64,000 nt of DNA from Kitasatospora sp. Root107 (GTDB taxonomy: Bacteria; Actinomycetota; Actinomycetes; Streptomycetales; Streptomycetaceae): assembly GCF_001424875.1 (NCBI RefSeq), contig NZ_LMCT01000034.1:207301-271300 (forward strand). Direction: 5' to 3'. Positions 1-8,352 of this stretch are shown here, piece by piece. The notes below the pieces were generated by a model. The model was given only the letters and a program-made list of their open reading frames with translations, was not told the origin of the DNA and searched no databases. The stretch's first letter is position 1. Every line of letters begins with the position of its first letter. The translations under genes and the position numbers were made by a program.

Positions 1-1365
1 TCGCGCGGCACCACCGACATCGACCGGCTGTCCAAGTCGATCCGGGAGGCGGTGCCCGAACTCGCGGTCGCGCTGGTCTCGCTGGTGCTGGTGACCGGCG
101 CGCTGGTGGTGACCTCGCCGCTGCTGGCGATCACCGTGGTGGTCGCCCTGCCGCTGCTGCTGACCACCTCGCGCTGGTACTTCCGCCGGGCCCCGCAGTC
201 CTACCGGGCCGAGTCGGCCGGGTACGCGGCGGTCAACACCGTGCTGGCCGAGACGGTGGACGCCGGCCGGACGGTCGAGTCGCTCCGGCTCGGCACCGAC
301 CGGGTGGAGCTGACGGACCGCAAGATCGGCGAGTGGCAGGCCTGGGAGCGGTACACGCTCTGGCTGCGGTCGGTCTGGTTCCCGACGGTGGAGGCGGCGT
401 ACGCGATCGTCGTCATCGGCACGCTGGTGCTGGGCGGGCTGTTCACAGTGCAGGGCCGGCTGACGGTGGGTGAGCTGACGGCCGGTGTGCTGTACGCGCA
501 GGCGCTCACCCACCCGGTCGACATGATCCTGCGCTGGTACGACGAGCTCCAGGTCGGCCAGGCCTCGCTGGCCCGGCTGGTCGGTGTCCAGGAGATCGAG
601 GACCCGGAGACGGACGAGCTCGCCGTGCCGGACGGCCGCCGGGTCGAGGCGACCGACGTGCGGTTCGGCTACCGCGAGGGCGCCGACGTGCTGCACGGCA
701 TCAGCCTGGACGTGGCACCCGGCAGCCGGGTCGCGCTGGTCGGTCCCTCGGGTGCGGGCAAGTCCACCCTCGGGCGGCTGCTGGCCGGGATCTACGCTCC
801 CGGCCGGGGCAGCGTCACGCTGGGCGGCACCGCACTGGCCCGGATGCCCGCCGAGCGGGTCAGGACCGAGGTGGCGCTGGTCAACCAGGAGCACCACGTC
901 TTCGTCGGCACCCTGCGGGACAACCTGCGGCTGGCCCGGCCCGAGGCGGACGACACCGAGCTGCGGGCCGCGCTCGACGCGGTGGACGCGGGGGAGTGGG
1001 CCGAGGCGCTGGCCGACGGCCTGGACACCGAGGTCGGCTCCGGCGGGGTGGCGCTGACACCCCCTCAGGCGCAGCAGCTCGCCCTGGCCCGGCTGGTCCT
1101 GGCGGATCCGCACACGCTGGTGCTGGACGAGGCGACCTCGCTGCTCGACCCGCGCGCGGCCCGGCACCTGGAACGCTCGCTGTCCCGGGTGCTGGCCGGC
1201 CGTACGGTGATCGCGATCGCGCACCGGCTGCACACCGCCCACGACGCCGACGTGATCGCGGTGGTCGAACGCGGCCGGATCAGCGAGTACGGCGCCCACC
1301 ACGAACTGGTCGCGGCGGGCGGGCCGTACGCGGCGCTCTGGCGCAGCTGGCGGGACGAGCACTGA
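1..1365 (+). CDS. ABC exporter, fused membrane and ATPase domains (5' truncated)
   Basis: The reading frame is open from the first base of the window, so the start lies upstream; 454 codons are visible. The first ~190 residues are the second half of an exporter-type transmembrane domain with hydrophobic helices. The rest is the nucleotide-binding domain, with Walker A GPSGAGKST near base 745, Walker B LVLDEAT near 1120 and a switch His in AIAHRLHT. The ABC signature is not the usual LSGGQ but LTPPQAQQLALAR. This degenerate form is, as far as I recall, shared by an actinobacterial exporter subfamily. Exporters of this layout usually work as dimers, so a partner half-transporter probably lies just upstream. 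Substrate cannot be told from sequence. Confidence 0.88.
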   Translation, partial: SRGTTDIDRLSKSIREAVPELAVALVSLVLVTGALVVTSPLLAITVVVALPLLLTTSRWYFRRAPQSYRAESAGYAAVNTVLAETVDAGRTVESLRLGTDRVELTDRKIGEWQAWERYTLWLRSVWFPTVEAAYAIVVIGTLVLGGLFTVQGRLTVGELTAGVLYAQALTHPVDMILRWYDELQVGQASLARLVGVQEIEDPETDELAVPDGRRVEATDVRFGYREGADVLHGISLDVAPGSRVALVGPSGAGKSTLGRLLAGIYAPGRGSVTLGGTALARMPAERVRTEVALVNQEHHVFVGTLRDNLRLARPEADDTELRAALDAVDAGEWAEALADGLDTEVGSGGVALTPPQAQQLALARLVLADPHTLVLDEATSLLDPRAARHLERSLSRVLAGRTVIAIAHRLHTAHDADVIAVVERGRISEYGAHHELVAAGGPYAALWRSWRDEH

Positions 1366-1392
1366 CGGTCCTTCACCGGCTCCGCCCGGCGT

Positions 1393-3678
1393 TCACCCGC
1401 CGAGCGGGGCCAGTGACGGCGCGACGGCCTGCAACCGGGCCTCGGCCTGCTCCCGGCGTGCGGTCTCCAGATCCAGCTGGACATGGGCGGCGGCGAGCAG
1501 TTCCCGGGTGGTCTCGAGTTCCTGGATGAGGCGGGCGTTCTGGGCCGGGAGATCGGCTGCGCCCAGCGTGGGAGTGCGCTTGCTGCGTGCGTGCTTGGCC
1601 GGTCCGCGCGTCAAGGGCCGGGCGGGGGTCGGCGTCGGGACAGTCAGGGGAGCGGGAGCCGGGGCGGTCCGGCGGGCGACGCCGACCCTGGCCTCCTCCG
1701 CCTCGACGGCCTGCCGGAGTTCGGTCACGGCGATCGGCCCCCGGCCCTTTTCGGCGGTCAGCAGCAGGGCGTCCGCCAGACTCGCCTGCCCGTGCGTCCG
1801 CAGGTCGACCACCAACCTGACGACCGACGTGGTGGGCCGGTCGGCTGCGCCGGCGAGCACGGCCGGGGCGGCTTCGGGAAGGTCGGGCAGCGCGGTGAGG
1901 ACGGCGTGGGCGTCCGTGCTCGAGCGGCTCCGGACCGCATCGGCCAGGAGTGCGATGCCCAGGCTGTGCAGGCCGCTCCGGTGGAGCTGGCGGGCGATCA
2001 GGATGTGCTCCGGCACCGGTCGGCTCCGGGCCGCTCGGGAGAGCAGAGCCGGCAGGTCCTCGCTCAGGGCGGAGGCGAGCTCCGGCAGCTCCGCAGGGCT
2101 GCGGTGCAGGACGAAACGCGCGGCCAGGTCGGCGGCGTGCACCTCCAGCTGCGTGCTGTCGAACCGCCGTACCAGATCGGCCACTTCGGCCACCGGCCGA
2201 GCGGAGACGGCGTGCCGCAGAGCCTGCTCGATCCGGGCGCCGCTGCGCTCGCGGTCCAGTGCGGTGAGCACATCGACCAGGCGGGCGGGTGCTCCCTGGT
2301 GGACCAGCTCGTCGAAGGTCTCGTTCGCCAGCCGGCCGTACCAGCCACGCTGCAACCCCGACAGTACGTCGCCGGCGTGCGCGGCCGATCGCAGCCGCAG
2401 CACCTGAGCGGTCAACCGCCGGGCGTCGGCGTACCGGCCGAGCTCGGCGAGGCGTTCGGTGAGTGCGAGCAGGTCGGGGACGGCACGCTCCCGGGCCACG
2501 GTCTCCAGGCAGTGGTCCGCGGTCAGGGGGAGCTCGTGCACCGTCGCCAGTTCGACCAGCAGCGCGGCAACCTCCTGGGGCGGCCGGTACACCGCCGCTG
2601 CGGCGGCGACCGTGTCCCCGGTCGTGGGCGTCAGGCCGCGGGTGTGCAGATCCGCCACCAGCTCGGCGATGTCCGGCCAGGCGTGGTGCTCCACCACGGT
2701 GCGCACCACCGTGGCCGTGTACCCGTCGAGGCCGCGCTCGGTGAACGCGCTGACCAGATCGGACACTTCGGGAACGGTCCGGCCGAGCACGGCGGCGGGC
2801 AGGGCCGCCTCGGCCTGCTGGGGTTTTCCGGCCTCGTGCAGGGCGACGAACAGGGCCACGGCGTCGGAGACCGGCCGGTCACGTCCCACCGAGCGGAGCA
2901 ACTCCGTGAGCACGGGCAGGTGCCGGTCGTCGACCTGGGCGGCGAACCCGACCAGCTCGCCGATGGGGGCGCGGTCCATGCTGGACATCAGGGTGCCGAA
3001 CGAGCCCTCCCGAGGTCCCTGGCCGGCAGTCAGGCGCAGCTGCCAGAGCAGCAGGCGGCACTGCTCCTCGACGCGCAGGGCCCAGGCCCGCTCCCGGAGC
3101 AGGTCCTCCCGCAGTTCCTCGACCTGCTCCCGCAGCTGGTCCCGGTCCCGCTCCACCCGCAGGTACTCGGTCATCCGGGCGGCCAACTGCTCGGCGTGGG
3201 TGTGCGCGTCCTGGTCGCGGTCGGACCGGAGGGCACGCAGCCGTTGCTCGACCAGTCCCAGGGCGTCCTCGCGCTCTCCCAACTGCTCGGCCAGTCTCGC
3301 CTGGTCGAGCCGGCAGTCGGCCAGCTCCAGCTGGGTCTCCTCCAACTGGGCCTGGAGCACCTGCACCGCGCCGCCACCGCGCAGCGCCTGCTCACGTAGC
3401 CGGAGCAGGTCCGCCTGGTCGGCCTCGTCCACCGGGCGACCGGCGTCGGCCAGGTCCTGGAGAAGGTCGACCAGGAAGCGCGCTTCCGGGATGCGTTCCC
3501 CGTTGAGGTAGCGGGAGATCACGGAGGCGGTGTAGTGGCGCTCTTTCCCGTACACCCGGTAGCTGACGCCGAGCTCCTGGAAGAGCGGTCGCAGCCGGGA
3601 GGCGAAGGTCTCCCGTTCGCTCACCGGTGCCTTGGCCCGCAAGGCCGGCAGGTTCTCGGGACGCTCTTCGTGGGACAC
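1393..3678 (-). CDS. XRE-type HTH protein with coiled coil and helical repeats, function unknown
   Basis: 761 aa from a GTG start preceded by AAGGACG. Residues ~20-75 look like a Cro/C1-type helix-turn-helix (SVISRYLNGERIPE is typical of recognition helix and turn). Residues ~100-210 are a Glu/Arg/Leu-rich coiled coil. Residues ~235-690 are degenerate ~35-residue helical repeats, each resembling PVxEVAxLVxxLxxxGxxxxA, like TPR/PPR-type solenoids. The C-terminus is Pro-rich, then another short coiled coil. No enzymatic motif is visible. Similar HTH-plus-repeat proteins are common in Streptomyces and are usually left as hypothetical. It is convergent with the ABC gene and stands alone. A cluster of GTTGCC-type elements lies upstream and could be its own operator. 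A regulatory scaffold is an inference. Confidence 0.8.
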   Translation of the reverse strand: MSHEERPENLPALRAKAPVSERETFASRLRPLFQELGVSYRVYGKERHYTASVISRYLNGERIPEARFLVDLLQDLADAGRPVDEADQADLLRLREQALRGGGAVQVLQAQLEETQLELADCRLDQARLAEQLGEREDALGLVEQRLRALRSDRDQDAHTHAEQLAARMTEYLRVERDRDQLREQVEELREDLLRERAWALRVEEQCRLLLWQLRLTAGQGPREGSFGTLMSSMDRAPIGELVGFAAQVDDRHLPVLTELLRSVGRDRPVSDAVALFVALHEAGKPQQAEAALPAAVLGRTVPEVSDLVSAFTERGLDGYTATVVRTVVEHHAWPDIAELVADLHTRGLTPTTGDTVAAAAAVYRPPQEVAALLVELATVHELPLTADHCLETVARERAVPDLLALTERLAELGRYADARRLTAQVLRLRSAAHAGDVLSGLQRGWYGRLANETFDELVHQGAPARLVDVLTALDRERSGARIEQALRHAVSARPVAEVADLVRRFDSTQLEVHAADLAARFVLHRSPAELPELASALSEDLPALLSRAARSRPVPEHILIARQLHRSGLHSLGIALLADAVRSRSSTDAHAVLTALPDLPEAAPAVLAGAADRPTTSVVRLVVDLRTHGQASLADALLLTAEKGRGPIAVTELRQAVEAEEARVGVARRTAPAPAPLTVPTPTPARPLTRGPAKHARSKRTPTLGAADLPAQNARLIQELETTRELLAAAHVQLDLETARREQAEARLQAVAPSLAPLGG

Positions 3679-3790
3679 CGCACCGTCCTTGCTGGGGAAA
3701 CTGACGACTGATCAGCTCTGCGCGGTGGGCAGACGGCCCCGTCCGCGCGGCGTTCCTCGATTCTCCTCCCGGTGACCCGGGCGAAAGGTC

Positions 3791-3863
3791 TGTTGCCAGC
3801 GATCGTCAACACCCAGGTGTGTTGCCACGGCGGATCGGCAACGCGTTCCCGCTGCCGCAACAC
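3791..3863. promoter_or_regulatory. Cluster of GTTGCC/GCAACAC elements upstream of the XRE-repeat gene
   Basis: About 70 bp carries TGTTGCC (3791), CAACAC-6 nt-GTGTTG (3807-3824), GTGTTGCC (3819), GGCAAC (3837) and GCAACAC (near 3857), in both orientations. The density of one motif and its complement suggests an operator region for a dimeric DNA-binding protein. The upstream HTH gene starting at 3678 is the obvious candidate. This is inference from pattern only. Confidence 0.4.
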
Positions 3864-3932
3864 CCGGAGGCCGGGTGAGGGTGGCGGGAGCGGGTCGGCA
3901 CGGTGCCGGCCCGGGATCCTGCGGAGGACACC

Positions 3933-4136
3933 GTGAACCGTACGGCCGTCGTGTTGCTGGCCACCGCCGTGGTGGTGCTGTTCGCCCTGCTGGTCGCCGT
4001 CGGGGCAGGGGCGCTGGCCCGGCTGGACGGTGCGGGCTACCCGGCAGCGGTCGTGCTGGCCGGGGCGGCGTTCGCCGGGACGCTGACGCTGGCGGCGGTG
4101 CTGACGGCCTGTCTGGTCACGCTGCTCCGGAACTGA
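3933..4136 (+). CDS. Small two-helix membrane protein, unknown
   Basis: I take the GTG at 3933 as start because GGAGG at 3923-3927 is well spaced before it; an upstream in-frame ATG at 3903 has no ribosome site. The 67-residue product is almost entirely two hydrophobic segments (VVLLATAVVVLFALLVAVGA and AAVVLAGAAFAGTLTLAAVLTACLV) joined by a short polar turn. No family is recognised. It sits between the divergent HTH gene and the LapA-like gene and may be a membrane accessory. Codon usage fits the host. Confidence 0.6.
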   Translation: MNRTAVVLLATAVVVLFALLVAVGAGALARLDGAGYPAAVVLAGAAFAGTLTLAAVLTACLVTLLRN

Positions 4137-4226
4137 GCGGTGGCTCCCGGGAGGCCGCTCGGCTGTACGGGTGGCCTCCGGCGTGGCCAGCGGGGATGGG
4201 GTGGCACAGGAGGGCAGACTCCTGGG

Positions 4227-4484
4227 GTGACCAAGACTTCTGGCGGTACGTCAACCCCCTCCGGGGGCGGCAAGCGGAGCGAGATCGCGGGCATCCCGAC
4301 CCGGGCCATCGCGATCGGCGTGATCGTGGTGCTTGCGGTCTGGTTCCTGCTGGCCAACCTGAACAAGGTGAAGATCCAGTTCTGGGTGTTCACGGTGGAG
4401 GCACCGCTGTGGATCGCCCTGCTGGCGACCCTGCTGGCGGGTGCCGCGCTGGGGTGGCTGCTGAAGGGCCGCCAGAGCAGGTAA
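4227..4484 (+). CDS. LapA-domain (DUF1049) membrane protein
   Basis: GTG start at 4227 with AGGAGGGC ten bases upstream; 85 aa. A Thr/Ser/Gly-rich cytoplasmic head is followed by two transmembrane helices around the motif LLANLNKVKIQFWVF. This hydrophobic hairpin with the N-x-x-x-V-x-I/V-x-F-x-x-F pattern is typical of the LapA/DUF1049 family. In Gram-negatives LapA helps lipopolysaccharide assembly, but actinobacteria lack LPS, so here only a small integral membrane protein of unknown role can be claimed. Confidence 0.75.
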   Translation: MTKTSGGTSTPSGGGKRSEIAGIPTRAIAIGVIVVLAVWFLLANLNKVKIQFWVFTVEAPLWIALLATLLAGAALGWLLKGRQSR

Positions 4485-4597
4485 CTGGCTTCACCCCGCT
4501 GATCGAACTCAGCGGGGGCTGCCGCCCGAAGCGCAGTGATCCATTCCGTTCGGCGAACTCCCGGACCTGGACCCCAAGTTCTGCTTATCATTCAGGG

Positions 4598-5503
4598 GTG
4601 TTCGACTCCCGGCACATCAGGACCTTCCACGAGGTGGTCAGCACCGGTTCGTACTCGGCGGCGGCCCGGTCGCTGGGTTACACCCAGCCCGCGATCACCC
4701 AGCAGATGAAGGCACTCGAACGGACCGTCGGCGTACCGCTGTTCACCCGGGCGGGCCGTGGGCTGCGGCTGACCGAGGCGGGCGAGGCGCTGGCCCGGCA
4801 CGCCGAGGTGATCCTCGGCGACCTGCGGGCCGCGCAGCAGCAGCTCGGCGCGCTGGCCCGGCTGCGGGCCGGGCGGGTCCGGGTCTGTGCCTTCCCGAGC
4901 GCCAACGCGACGCTGATCCCGGCGGCGATGGCCCGGCTGCTGGCCGAGCACCCCGGCGTCCGGGTGGAGCTGCTGGAGGCCGAACCGCCCGAGTCGGTCC
5001 AGCGGTTGCTGCGCGGCGAGTGCGACATCGCGCTGGCCTTCCACTACCCGGGCGCACCGGCCGAGGTGCCGCCCGAGCTGGTCGAGACGCCGCTGATGGA
5101 GGATCAGCTGACCGTGCTGCTGCCGGTCGGCCACCCGCTGGCCCGGCGGCACGCCGTCCGGCTGACCGACCTCGCCGAGGAACGCTGGATCGCCGGCTGC
5201 CCGCGCTGCCGGGCCAACCTGCTCCAGGTCTGCGCCGCCCAGGGCTTCGCCCCCGACGTGGTGTTCACCACCGACGACAACCTGGCCGTGCAGAGCCTGG
5301 TGGCCGCCGGGGTCGGGATCGCCCTGATGCCCGCGCTGGTGCTCTCCTTCATGTGCCACCGCAAGGTCACCGGACGGCTGGCCGAACCGCACGTGCGCCG
5401 CAAGGTCTCCGCGTACGTGCTCCGCGAGCACCTGCGGATACCGGCCACCACGCTGGTGCTGAACGAGCTCAGGGCGGCCGCCGCCGCGCGGGTGGGCTGC
5501 TGA
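4598..5503 (+). CDS. LysR-family transcriptional regulator
   Basis: 301 aa from a GTG at 4598, chosen because the conserved LysR N-terminus (FDSRHIRTFHEVVSTGSYSAAARSLGYTQPAITQQ) begins directly after it; the open frame extends far upstream but that part has no homology-like character. The winged HTH covers residues ~1-60 and the periplasmic-binding-like effector domain ~90-295. The following genes on the same strand encode a cysteine dioxygenase-like cupin and a YeiH-type exporter, so this regulator probably controls that sulfur module. An inverted repeat in the 89-nt gap to the next gene (5531-5571) is a candidate binding site. Confidence 0.88.
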   Translation: MFDSRHIRTFHEVVSTGSYSAAARSLGYTQPAITQQMKALERTVGVPLFTRAGRGLRLTEAGEALARHAEVILGDLRAAQQQLGALARLRAGRVRVCAFPSANATLIPAAMARLLAEHPGVRVELLEAEPPESVQRLLRGECDIALAFHYPGAPAEVPPELVETPLMEDQLTVLLPVGHPLARRHAVRLTDLAEERWIAGCPRCRANLLQVCAAQGFAPDVVFTTDDNLAVQSLVAAGVGIALMPALVLSFMCHRKVTGRLAEPHVRRKVSAYVLREHLRIPATTLVLNELRAAAAARVGC

Positions 5504-5530
5504 CCGGCTCCCGCGATCCATAAGCGGGAA

Positions 5531-5571
5531 CCGACGGAACGCCAAGGAACTGTCGTTGGACGGTTCGTCGG
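5531..5571. promoter_or_regulatory. Imperfect inverted repeat before the dioxygenase gene
   Basis: CCGACGGAAC (5531-5540) is mirrored by GGTTCGTCGG (5562-5571) with one-base slippage. It lies between the LysR gene and the cupin gene, 22 bp before the cupin start codon. LysR proteins bind such dyads, so this is a candidate operator. A nearby TCCCGC/GCGGGA pair just upstream (near 5510-5528) might instead be a weak terminator for the LysR gene. Confidence 0.35.
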
Positions 5572-5592
5572 AGGCGGCCGGACCATCCTGGC

Positions 5593-6153
5593 ATGACAAC
5601 CTCCGCCGCGTTACCCAGGGTTGACCGCACCGACCGGGCGGACGAGCTGGTCGCCGAGCTGCGTCGGGCCGTCGGCCGGGGACTGCCGCCGGACCTGACC
5701 GCCCACCTGGCCGCCGAGTGCCTGCTGCCGCACCTCGGGGCGCCCGATCTGCTCACCGGCGCGCAGCAGACCGGTGACCCGGCGAGCTACCGCCAGCACC
5801 TGCTGCACGCCGAGCCGGACGGCAGCTTCTCGCTGGTCGCGCTGGTCTGGCTGCCCGGCCAGCGCACCAGCGTGCACGACCACCTGTCCTGGTGTGCCAC
5901 CGGCGTCCACCTGGGCGAGGAGACCGAACGCCGCTACCGGCTGGTCCCGGACGGCCCGACCGCCCGGCTGGTGGCCACCGGCGACGTGGTCAACCCGAGC
6001 GGTACGGTCTGCGGCTTCGCCCCGCCCGGCGACATCCACCGGGTCCGCAACAGCGGCACCGGCACCGCCGTCTCGCTGCACGTGTACGGTGCGGACCTGG
6101 CCAGGCTCGGCAGCAGCATCCGCCGGGTCTACCAACTGCCCACCGAGGGCTGA
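5593..6153 (+). CDS. Cysteine dioxygenase type I-like cupin
   Basis: 186 aa, ATG start. This cytosolic non-heme iron cupin family oxidises cysteine to cysteine sulfinate. The metal site is recognisable: H-x-H in TSVHDHLSW (residues ~93-98) and the third His in GDIHRVRN (~150). The family's FxLxxLxWxPGQxTxVHDH pattern is clear. It is followed after 3 nt by a YeiH-type exporter, so sulfite derived from cysteine sulfinate may be pumped out by the partner. Residue 7 is a TTA codon (5611-5613), which makes translation dependent on the bldA tRNA and thus likely tied to development. Exact thiol substrate is unproven. Confidence 0.85.
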   Translation: MTTSAALPRVDRTDRADELVAELRRAVGRGLPPDLTAHLAAECLLPHLGAPDLLTGAQQTGDPASYRQHLLHAEPDGSFSLVALVWLPGQRTSVHDHLSWCATGVHLGEETERRYRLVPDGPTARLVATGDVVNPSGTVCGFAPPGDIHRVRNSGTGTAVSLHVYGADLARLGSSIRRVYQLPTEG

Positions 6154-6156
6154 CCG

Positions 6157-7191
6157 GTGGCGATCCCGCTGCGGGCCGTGCCGCACCCGGTCACGCCGCC
6201 CGGGCTGCGCCGGAACGGTCCTGGCCTTGCTCTCGCGGCGACCGGCGTGGCCGCCGCCTGGTGCCTGCACCGGGTGCTGCCGGCCGTGCCGCTGCTGACG
6301 GCCGCCGTGCTGCTCGGGGTGACGGCCGGTCAGCTGCCCCGCCTGCGGGCCGTGGTCGTCGGCCCGGCGAAGGCCGGACTGGCGCTGGCCGCCCGGCGGT
6401 TGATGCGGGCCGGGATCGTGCTGCTCGGGCTCAGGCTCGGCCTGCGGGACGTGCTCGGGCTCGGCTGGGCGACCGTGCTGATGGTGCTGGCGGTGGTGGC
6501 CGCCACCTTCTTCGGTACCTGCTGGCTGGGTCGAAAGCTCGGACTGCCGGGGGACCAGCCGCTGTTGATCGCCACCGGGTACTCGATCTGCGGCGCCTCG
6601 GCGATCGGTGCGGTCGGTCAGGCCACCGGCAGTGACGAGGAGGACATCGCCACCTCGTGCGCGCTGGTGACCCTCTGCGGCACTCTGGCGATCGCCGTAC
6701 TCCCTCTGTTGCAGGGCCCGTTGGGTCTGGACGCGGGCGAGTTCGGCCGCTGGGTGGGCGCCGGGGTGCACGACGTCGGGCAGGTGGTGGCCACCGCGCA
6801 GACCGCAGGGCCGGTGGCGCTGCGGGAGGCGGTGCTGGTCAAGCTGATCCGGGTGGCCATGCTCGCCCCGTTGGTGGCCGGGGTCGCGGTGGCGGTGGCC
6901 CGGCGCCCCGGGCGCGCCGCCGGGGTGGCCCGGCCGCCGCTGCTGCCGCTGTTCGTGGTCGGCTTCCTGGCGATGGTGGCGCTGAACAGCACCGGAGCAG
7001 TCCCGGTGGTCGCGCTGGAGTTGGCCGGGCATGCGCAGGAACTCCTGTTGGCGGCTGCCCTGTTCGCGCTCGGCAGTGCGGTCAGGCTCGGCGCGCTGGC
7101 CCGGACCGGCGGGCGGGTGGCGCTGCTCGGGCTTGCCTCCTGGGTGCTGGTGGCCGGGGCGGCGTACGGGGGAGTGCTGCTGACCGGCTGA
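6157..7191 (+). CDS. YeiH-family putative sulfate/sulfite exporter
   Basis: 344 aa, GTG start three bases after the cupin stop, so probably translationally coupled. The protein has about ten hydrophobic helices and the family's hallmark stretches: LLGLRLGLRDVLGLG near residue 90, GYSICGASAIGAVGQ near 130, and VGAGVHDVGQVVATAQ near 205. UPF0324/YeiH proteins are membrane proteins often placed next to sulfur-metabolism genes and annotated as sulfate or sulfite exporters. Pairing with a cysteine dioxygenase-like enzyme supports a role in removing oxidised sulfur. Transport direction is not shown by sequence. Confidence 0.85.
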   Translation: MAIPLRAVPHPVTPPGLRRNGPGLALAATGVAAAWCLHRVLPAVPLLTAAVLLGVTAGQLPRLRAVVVGPAKAGLALAARRLMRAGIVLLGLRLGLRDVLGLGWATVLMVLAVVAATFFGTCWLGRKLGLPGDQPLLIATGYSICGASAIGAVGQATGSDEEDIATSCALVTLCGTLAIAVLPLLQGPLGLDAGEFGRWVGAGVHDVGQVVATAQTAGPVALREAVLVKLIRVAMLAPLVAGVAVAVARRPGRAAGVARPPLLPLFVVGFLAMVALNSTGAVPVVALELAGHAQELLLAAALFALGSAVRLGALARTGGRVALLGLASWVLVAGAAYGGVLLTG

Positions 7192-7284
7192 CCCGGGCGG
7201 GTCCGGGTTGGGTAACACTCCGGCCATTGCGAGCAGTTGACCCCTGGCGGCGGGCATCGTCGGTGCTGACGGCGGGGGACGGGG

Positions 7285-8191
7285 ATGGAGTTCAGCAAGC
7301 GGGGGCGGCTCTACCGGAGAGTGGCCAAGCTGGTCGTGGTCCTGTTGGCGGGAGGTGCGGGGCTCGGGTACTGGCTGTACCGGAGCGGCCCGACCGAGGG
7401 CGGGCAAATCGCCCTGGCCCTGCCACTGCTCGCCGGCCTGGTCTGGGCGGTGGCCGAAATCCGGGAAGCCGGACGGCCGTTCCGGCTGCGGATCGACGAA
7501 CTGGGCCTCACGCTGCACGACCGGGTGCTGCGCTGGGAGCAGATCGACGCGATCGGTCTGGAGTACCCGGGTCCGCTACGCGGGCGGCAGGTTCATCACC
7601 GCGCCGGGCTCGGTCGGGGCTGTCGTGCCGCAGGACCGGGCGACCGGGCCCGAGCACTGGTACGAGTACCTGGCCCCTGACGACTCGCTGCGGCGGCTGC
7701 TGGGCGCGCTGCTGATCACCGTCGGCTGCGGAGTGGTCGGTACGGTGGCCGGCCTCGGGCTGGCCGGGGTGGATCCGTACCACGAGCTGTTGCGAGACGT
7801 CCCGACGGTCCTGGTGGCAGCGGCCTTTCCGGCTCCGTACGTGGCGCTGATCGCGCTCGGCCGGGTCCGCAGGTACCTCCGGTACGTGCGCCGTCCGCTC
7901 CGGGTCCGGGTCGGCACCCCGGGGCTGAGCTGCCGACTGCGGGGCGGGCGGGAGCAGCGGGTGGACTGGGCCGAGCTGTCGGTGGTCCGGGTCCGGCCCC
8001 GGCCCGGCGCGGTCACCGACATTCCGTGGCTGATCATCTGGGCCGTCCCGGGCACCCGGCTGGGCAGCTCCGGCGACTTCCGTGAGGACGGGCTCTGGGG
8101 CCGAGCGTTGGTCCCGGTGGCCCGACTGCAGGAGGGGCCGGTGCCGCTGGCGGAGGCCTTGCGGCAGTACAGCGGCGGGCGCTTCCGCTGA
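7285..8191 (+). pseudogene. Frameshifted two-half membrane protein with PH-like domains
   Basis: The first part reads from ATG 7285 to about 7570 in one frame (two transmembrane helices, then FRLRIDELGLTLHDRVLRWEQIDAI). The protein clearly continues one base later, from about 7571, with VRYAGGRFITAPGS to the stop at 8191. Beyond the junction the first frame gives only Arg/Gly-rich nonsense to 7680. The second half again has two transmembrane helices followed by LRVRVGTPGLSCRL...RVDWAELSVV, so it repeats the helix pair plus small beta domain of the first half. The shift sits at a CCCGGG run and needs one extra base removed. It could be a real pseudogene or a base-calling error. Confidence 0.6.
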
Positions 8192-8216
8192 ACCGATGCG
8201 CTCAGCCGGGCGCTAC

Positions 8217-8289
8217 GGCGAAAGTGCCTGACCATTTACGGACGGATCACCTTTCCGAGGTCGGCGTCGCGGTTCCCCGAGCCCCTGGT
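8217..8289. repeat. Dispersed intergenic repeat element, copy A
   Basis: The gap between the frameshifted gene and the methyltransferase-like gene carries an 18-bp block (8217-8234, GGCGAAAGTGCCTGACCA) and a 25-bp block (8265-8289, containing GTTCCCCGAGCCCCTGGT). Both blocks occur again at 49592-49711, the first exactly and the second with one mismatch. The core GTTCCCC-GAGCCCCTGG resembles small intergenic hairpin repeats common in Streptomyces genomes. Confidence 0.75.
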
Positions 8290-8352
8290 GGTGCGTGGCC
8301 GAGCGCGTACTAGAGTCGGGTCGCGTACGACCACCTAGCGAAGGACCCAGCG

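Noticed and set aside
8265..8289. Insertion sequence end
   Set aside because: The repeat recurs at 49.6 kb but there is no transposase or target duplication; a small intergenic hairpin repeat explains it better.
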